From Photorhabdus sp. CRCIA-P01 (lineage in GTDB: Bacteria > Pseudomonadota > Gammaproteobacteria > Enterobacterales > Enterobacteriaceae), in assembly GCF_003545805.1 (NCBI RefSeq), contig NZ_NMQR01000016.1, positions 35,630-99,629 of the forward strand: 64,000 bases of DNA. Direction: 5' to 3'. This document shows positions 62,602 to 64,000 of this stretch, in pieces (the first letter of the stretch is position 1; each line of letters starts with the position of its first letter). The notes under the pieces are model-generated. The model searched no databases. It was given only the letters and a program-made list of their open reading frames with translations, and was not told where the DNA came from. The translations under genes were made by a program, and so were the position numbers.

Positions 62602-62894
62602 CTTACAACCATTTGGTTTGCCGATGATTTGTTGGGTGTGCTTGCGCTGATATACGGCTTGTGCACCAAATAGTTCATCGCACAAGGTTTAACATGCTGA
62701 ATATAAAACGTTTTAAAATCACGATAATGGCTCATGTGGAATAAAATGAGTATCGTCATCACTTCACCGAGAGAAAGGGAAGCGTCGCGGCGACGTTTGA
62801 GCAAGCCATTTTCAATTAACTGTTGATGCCAGAGAGGAATAAATTGTTGGCAAAAGTCATCGACGCCGCAGTAAAGTTCTTCTAAATTAGACAT
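62602..62894 (-). pseudogene. IS982-family transposase remnant
   Basis: From 62894 leftward the minus strand reads MSNLEELYCGVDDFCQQFIPLWHQQLIENG...SLSLGEVMTILILFHMSHYRDFKTFYIQHV, the N-terminal part of an IS982-type DDE transposase; similarity stops near 62690. The catalytic D-D-E part is missing. The remaining piece toward lsrK reads, in another frame, ELFGAQAVYQRKHTQQIIGKPNG, origin unknown. So it is a non-functional fragment, probably left after deletion. Confidence 0.72.
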
Positions 62895-62953
62895 GCCTGA
62901 GGATATCCACGATTTTGTTTTCTTTGACAAAAACTTTGATCGTGCCTCAGGCA
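62894..62953. repeat. 9-bp inverted repeat beside the IS remnant
   Basis: TGCCTGAGG (62894-62902) and CCTCAGGCA (62945-62953) are perfect inverted copies 42 bases apart; the right arm itself lies in the short palindrome GTGCCTCAGGCAC. It overlaps the transposase start. It may be part of the IS end or a separate hairpin. Confidence 0.4.
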
Positions 62954-63057
62954 CTTAGTTCCCTTCTTAAGCAAATCTCAGGTTTATTAGGTAGCTTATT
63001 AGTCGAATCCGCCGATCATATTTGTACGGTAATAGCACAGTATAAGCGTCCTAAGGG

Positions 63058-63187
63058 ATATACCCTTCATCTTTCAAGCTGCTGCTTTGTTGGCTACTTT
63101 TACTCACCCCAGTCACATCGTTATCTATGCTCCTGGGGATTCGTTCACTTGCCGCCTCGCTGCAACTCGAAATCTATTAGGGATATA
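63058..63187. repeat. ERIC element (copy 5)
   Basis: A complete ERIC element in the same orientation as copies 1 and 2, with TATACC...GGATATA ends and the CACCCCAGTCACATCG / CTCCTGGGGATTCGTTCAC core. It lies between the IS982 remnant and the Rpn-type gene. Confidence 0.92.
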
Positions 63188-63337
63188 CTTTTTTAACCTT
63201 ACCTAGAAATGCAAGTGGAAAAATCATAAAAGAGCAATTGAGACAATTGCTTAGTAATTCCTGAGATCCCGATGTTGGGATCTCGTATTATGATTATATA
63301 GCCAACGCCCTTAATGGGATGCTTATTAGTGCCAGAA

Positions 63338-64000
63338 TTAGTGGCGAATTTGCGCCAGTTCGTCTTCGGAAAGGCCGGTCATTTTCATAACGGTCGTGCG
63401 ATCAAGACCATTAGCCAACATAGTGCGGGCAATCTTAATTGCTTCCTCTTTACGGCCTTTTTGTTCACCCAGCTGTATACCTCTCTGTTCACCCAGCTGT
63501 ATACCTCTCTGTTCACCCAGCTGTATACCTCTCTGTTCACCCAGCTGTATACCTCTCTGTTCACCCAGCTGTATACCTCTCTGTTCACCCAGCTGTATAC
63601 CTTTCTGAATCCCGCGTTGTTCGCCTTCAAGGCGAAGTTTTTCAGCGATAGTCATCAGAGCTTCCTCATGCTGTGGCATGCGTAATGCCAGAGTATTCAA
63701 CAAAGCAGTCGGGTCGTGGGATTCTCCCGCCTGCAACATATAGTTTATCACAGAAACCAGCTGTTCCTGAGTGGTGTGTCCTTCAAGCAATAATGTGACC
63801 AATTGCTCAAGCAAATCAGCCAGGTCGCGCTGCCGAATATGTTTTTGCAGCAGCTCAAGCACGGCCATTCGTCGGTGTTTCATGATTTCGTCATCGGCAA
63901 TGACGGTGATATCCACCAACGGGAAATCTTTACTGTAGAGTTCGCCGGCCAGCTCAGGATCATCAAACTCCTGCAACCAGCTCATGGAGTACGGATATGG
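63338..64000 (-). CDS. Rpn/YhgA-like family protein with variable repeat (5' end outside window)
   Basis: The reading frame is open to base 64000 (PYPYSMSWLQEFDDPELAGELY), so the N-terminal PD-(D/E)XK nuclease domain lies outside. The visible part matches the C-terminal half of recombination-promoting nuclease RpnA-E (YhgA-like, transposase_31): the helical region around ADLLEQLVTLLLEGHTTQEQLVSVINYMLQ, then a charged repeat GEQRGIQL, then the C-terminal TMLANGLDRTTVMKMTGLSEDELAQI. The central repeat is six exact 24-bp units at DNA level. Rpn proteins promote RecA-independent recombination and some act in phage defence; activity here is unknown. Confidence 0.85.
   Translation of the reverse strand, partial: PYPYSMSWLQEFDDPELAGELYSKDFPLVDITVIADDEIMKHRRMAVLELLQKHIRQRDLADLLEQLVTLLLEGHTTQEQLVSVINYMLQAGESHDPTALLNTLALRMPQHEEALMTIAEKLRLEGEQRGIQKGIQLGEQRGIQLGEQRGIQLGEQRGIQLGEQRGIQLGEQRGIQLGEQKGRKEEAIKIARTMLANGLDRTTVMKMTGLSEDELAQIRH
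63463..63606. repeat. 24-bp tandem repeat within the rpn-type gene, six copies
   Basis: The 18-base string GTTCACCCAGCTGTATAC recurs exactly at 63463, 63487, 63511, 63535, 63559 and 63583, each followed by CTCTCT except the last (CTTTCT). On the coding strand each unit adds LGEQRGIQ. Because the unit is a multiple of three, copy changes keep the frame. Confidence 0.95.

Noticed and set aside
62541..62954. Intact 137-residue gene over the IS982 fragment
   Set aside because: Only the central part matches the transposase; both ends are unrelated sequence and one end runs into lsrK.
63338..63700. Several overlapping open frames on both strands through the repeat (for example VYSWVNRE or CIPLCSPS repeats)
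   Set aside because: The 24-bp unit keeps every frame open by periodicity alone; only the minus-strand frame that continues into the Rpn family sequence at both ends is real.
1..64000. tRNA, rRNA or tmRNA genes as insertion targets
   Set aside because: No cloverleaf-type sequence or CCA-ended tRNA was recognised beside any of the accessory regions; this was by eye only and a tRNA-scan program would settle it.

Overview
The window is a chromosomal segment of a gammaproteobacterium of the Morganellaceae, most probably Photorhabdus or a close relative such as Xenorhabdus. The support is: (i) an Escherichia coli-like gene order (fadJ-sixA-smrB / prmB-aroC-yfcA-epmC-yfcL-mnmC-fabB / pdxB-usg-truA-dedA-accD-folC-dedD-cvpA-purF-ubiX / yfcH-yfcG / yfcD) with protein sequences close to, but clearly diverged from, the E. 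coli ones; (ii) several ERIC elements of about 127 bp; (iii) accessory genes typical of insect-associated enterobacteria: a type III effector/chaperone pair, a T6SS-like lipase, an orphan Hcp, a RES/Xre toxin-antitoxin locus, a complete lsr (AI-2) locus and an Rpn/YhgA-type protein. Genus is inference from memory; no database was searched.

Layout. 1-3.0 kb: fadJ (5' end missing), sixA, smrB. 3.2-13.6 kb: a histidine-utilisation block placed between smrB and prmB, made of hutI-hutG-hutC, then an unrelated HAD-phosphatase/FAD-oxidoreductase pair on the other strand, then hutU-hutH-amino-acid permease. The same 10-bp palindrome TGTATATACA lies upstream of hutI and of hutU and is the likely HutC operator; hutU also has a near-consensus CRP box. 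13.8-23.1 kb: core genes prmB to fabB; mepA is not present at its usual place after aroC; fabB carries both FadR- and FabR-type sites. 23.6-31.5 kb: an insertion between fabB and pdxB holding tctCBA (tripartite tricarboxylate transport), the sensor/regulator pair tctDE, a small unknown gene, and a DMT exporter with a divergent AraC-type regulator. 31.6-41.2 kb: the compact pdxB...ubiX core run, with a PurR box before cvpA-purF. 41.2-42.9 kb: yfcH and yfcG.

43-53.8 kb is the accessory zone: type III chaperone plus effector, two tandem-repeat tracts (16-bp and 8-bp units), a palindromic repeat element, a class 3 lipase with an N-terminal T6SS-like module, core yfcD, a GyrI-domain AraC regulator, a decayed membrane-protein gene, an orphan hcp, an orphan Phd/StbD-type antitoxin, and a RES toxin whose Xre/MbcA antitoxin gene is broken by an apparent one-base deletion. 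53.8-62.6 kb: lsrACDBFG facing away from lsrRK, the full AI-2 import, phosphorylation and breakdown system. 62.6-64 kb: an IS982 transposase remnant, an ERIC element and the 3' part of an rpn-type gene with six exact 24-bp repeats.

No tRNA, rRNA or CRISPR array was recognised. Start codons were re-chosen wherever a Shine-Dalgarno site or family N-terminus favoured an internal start.
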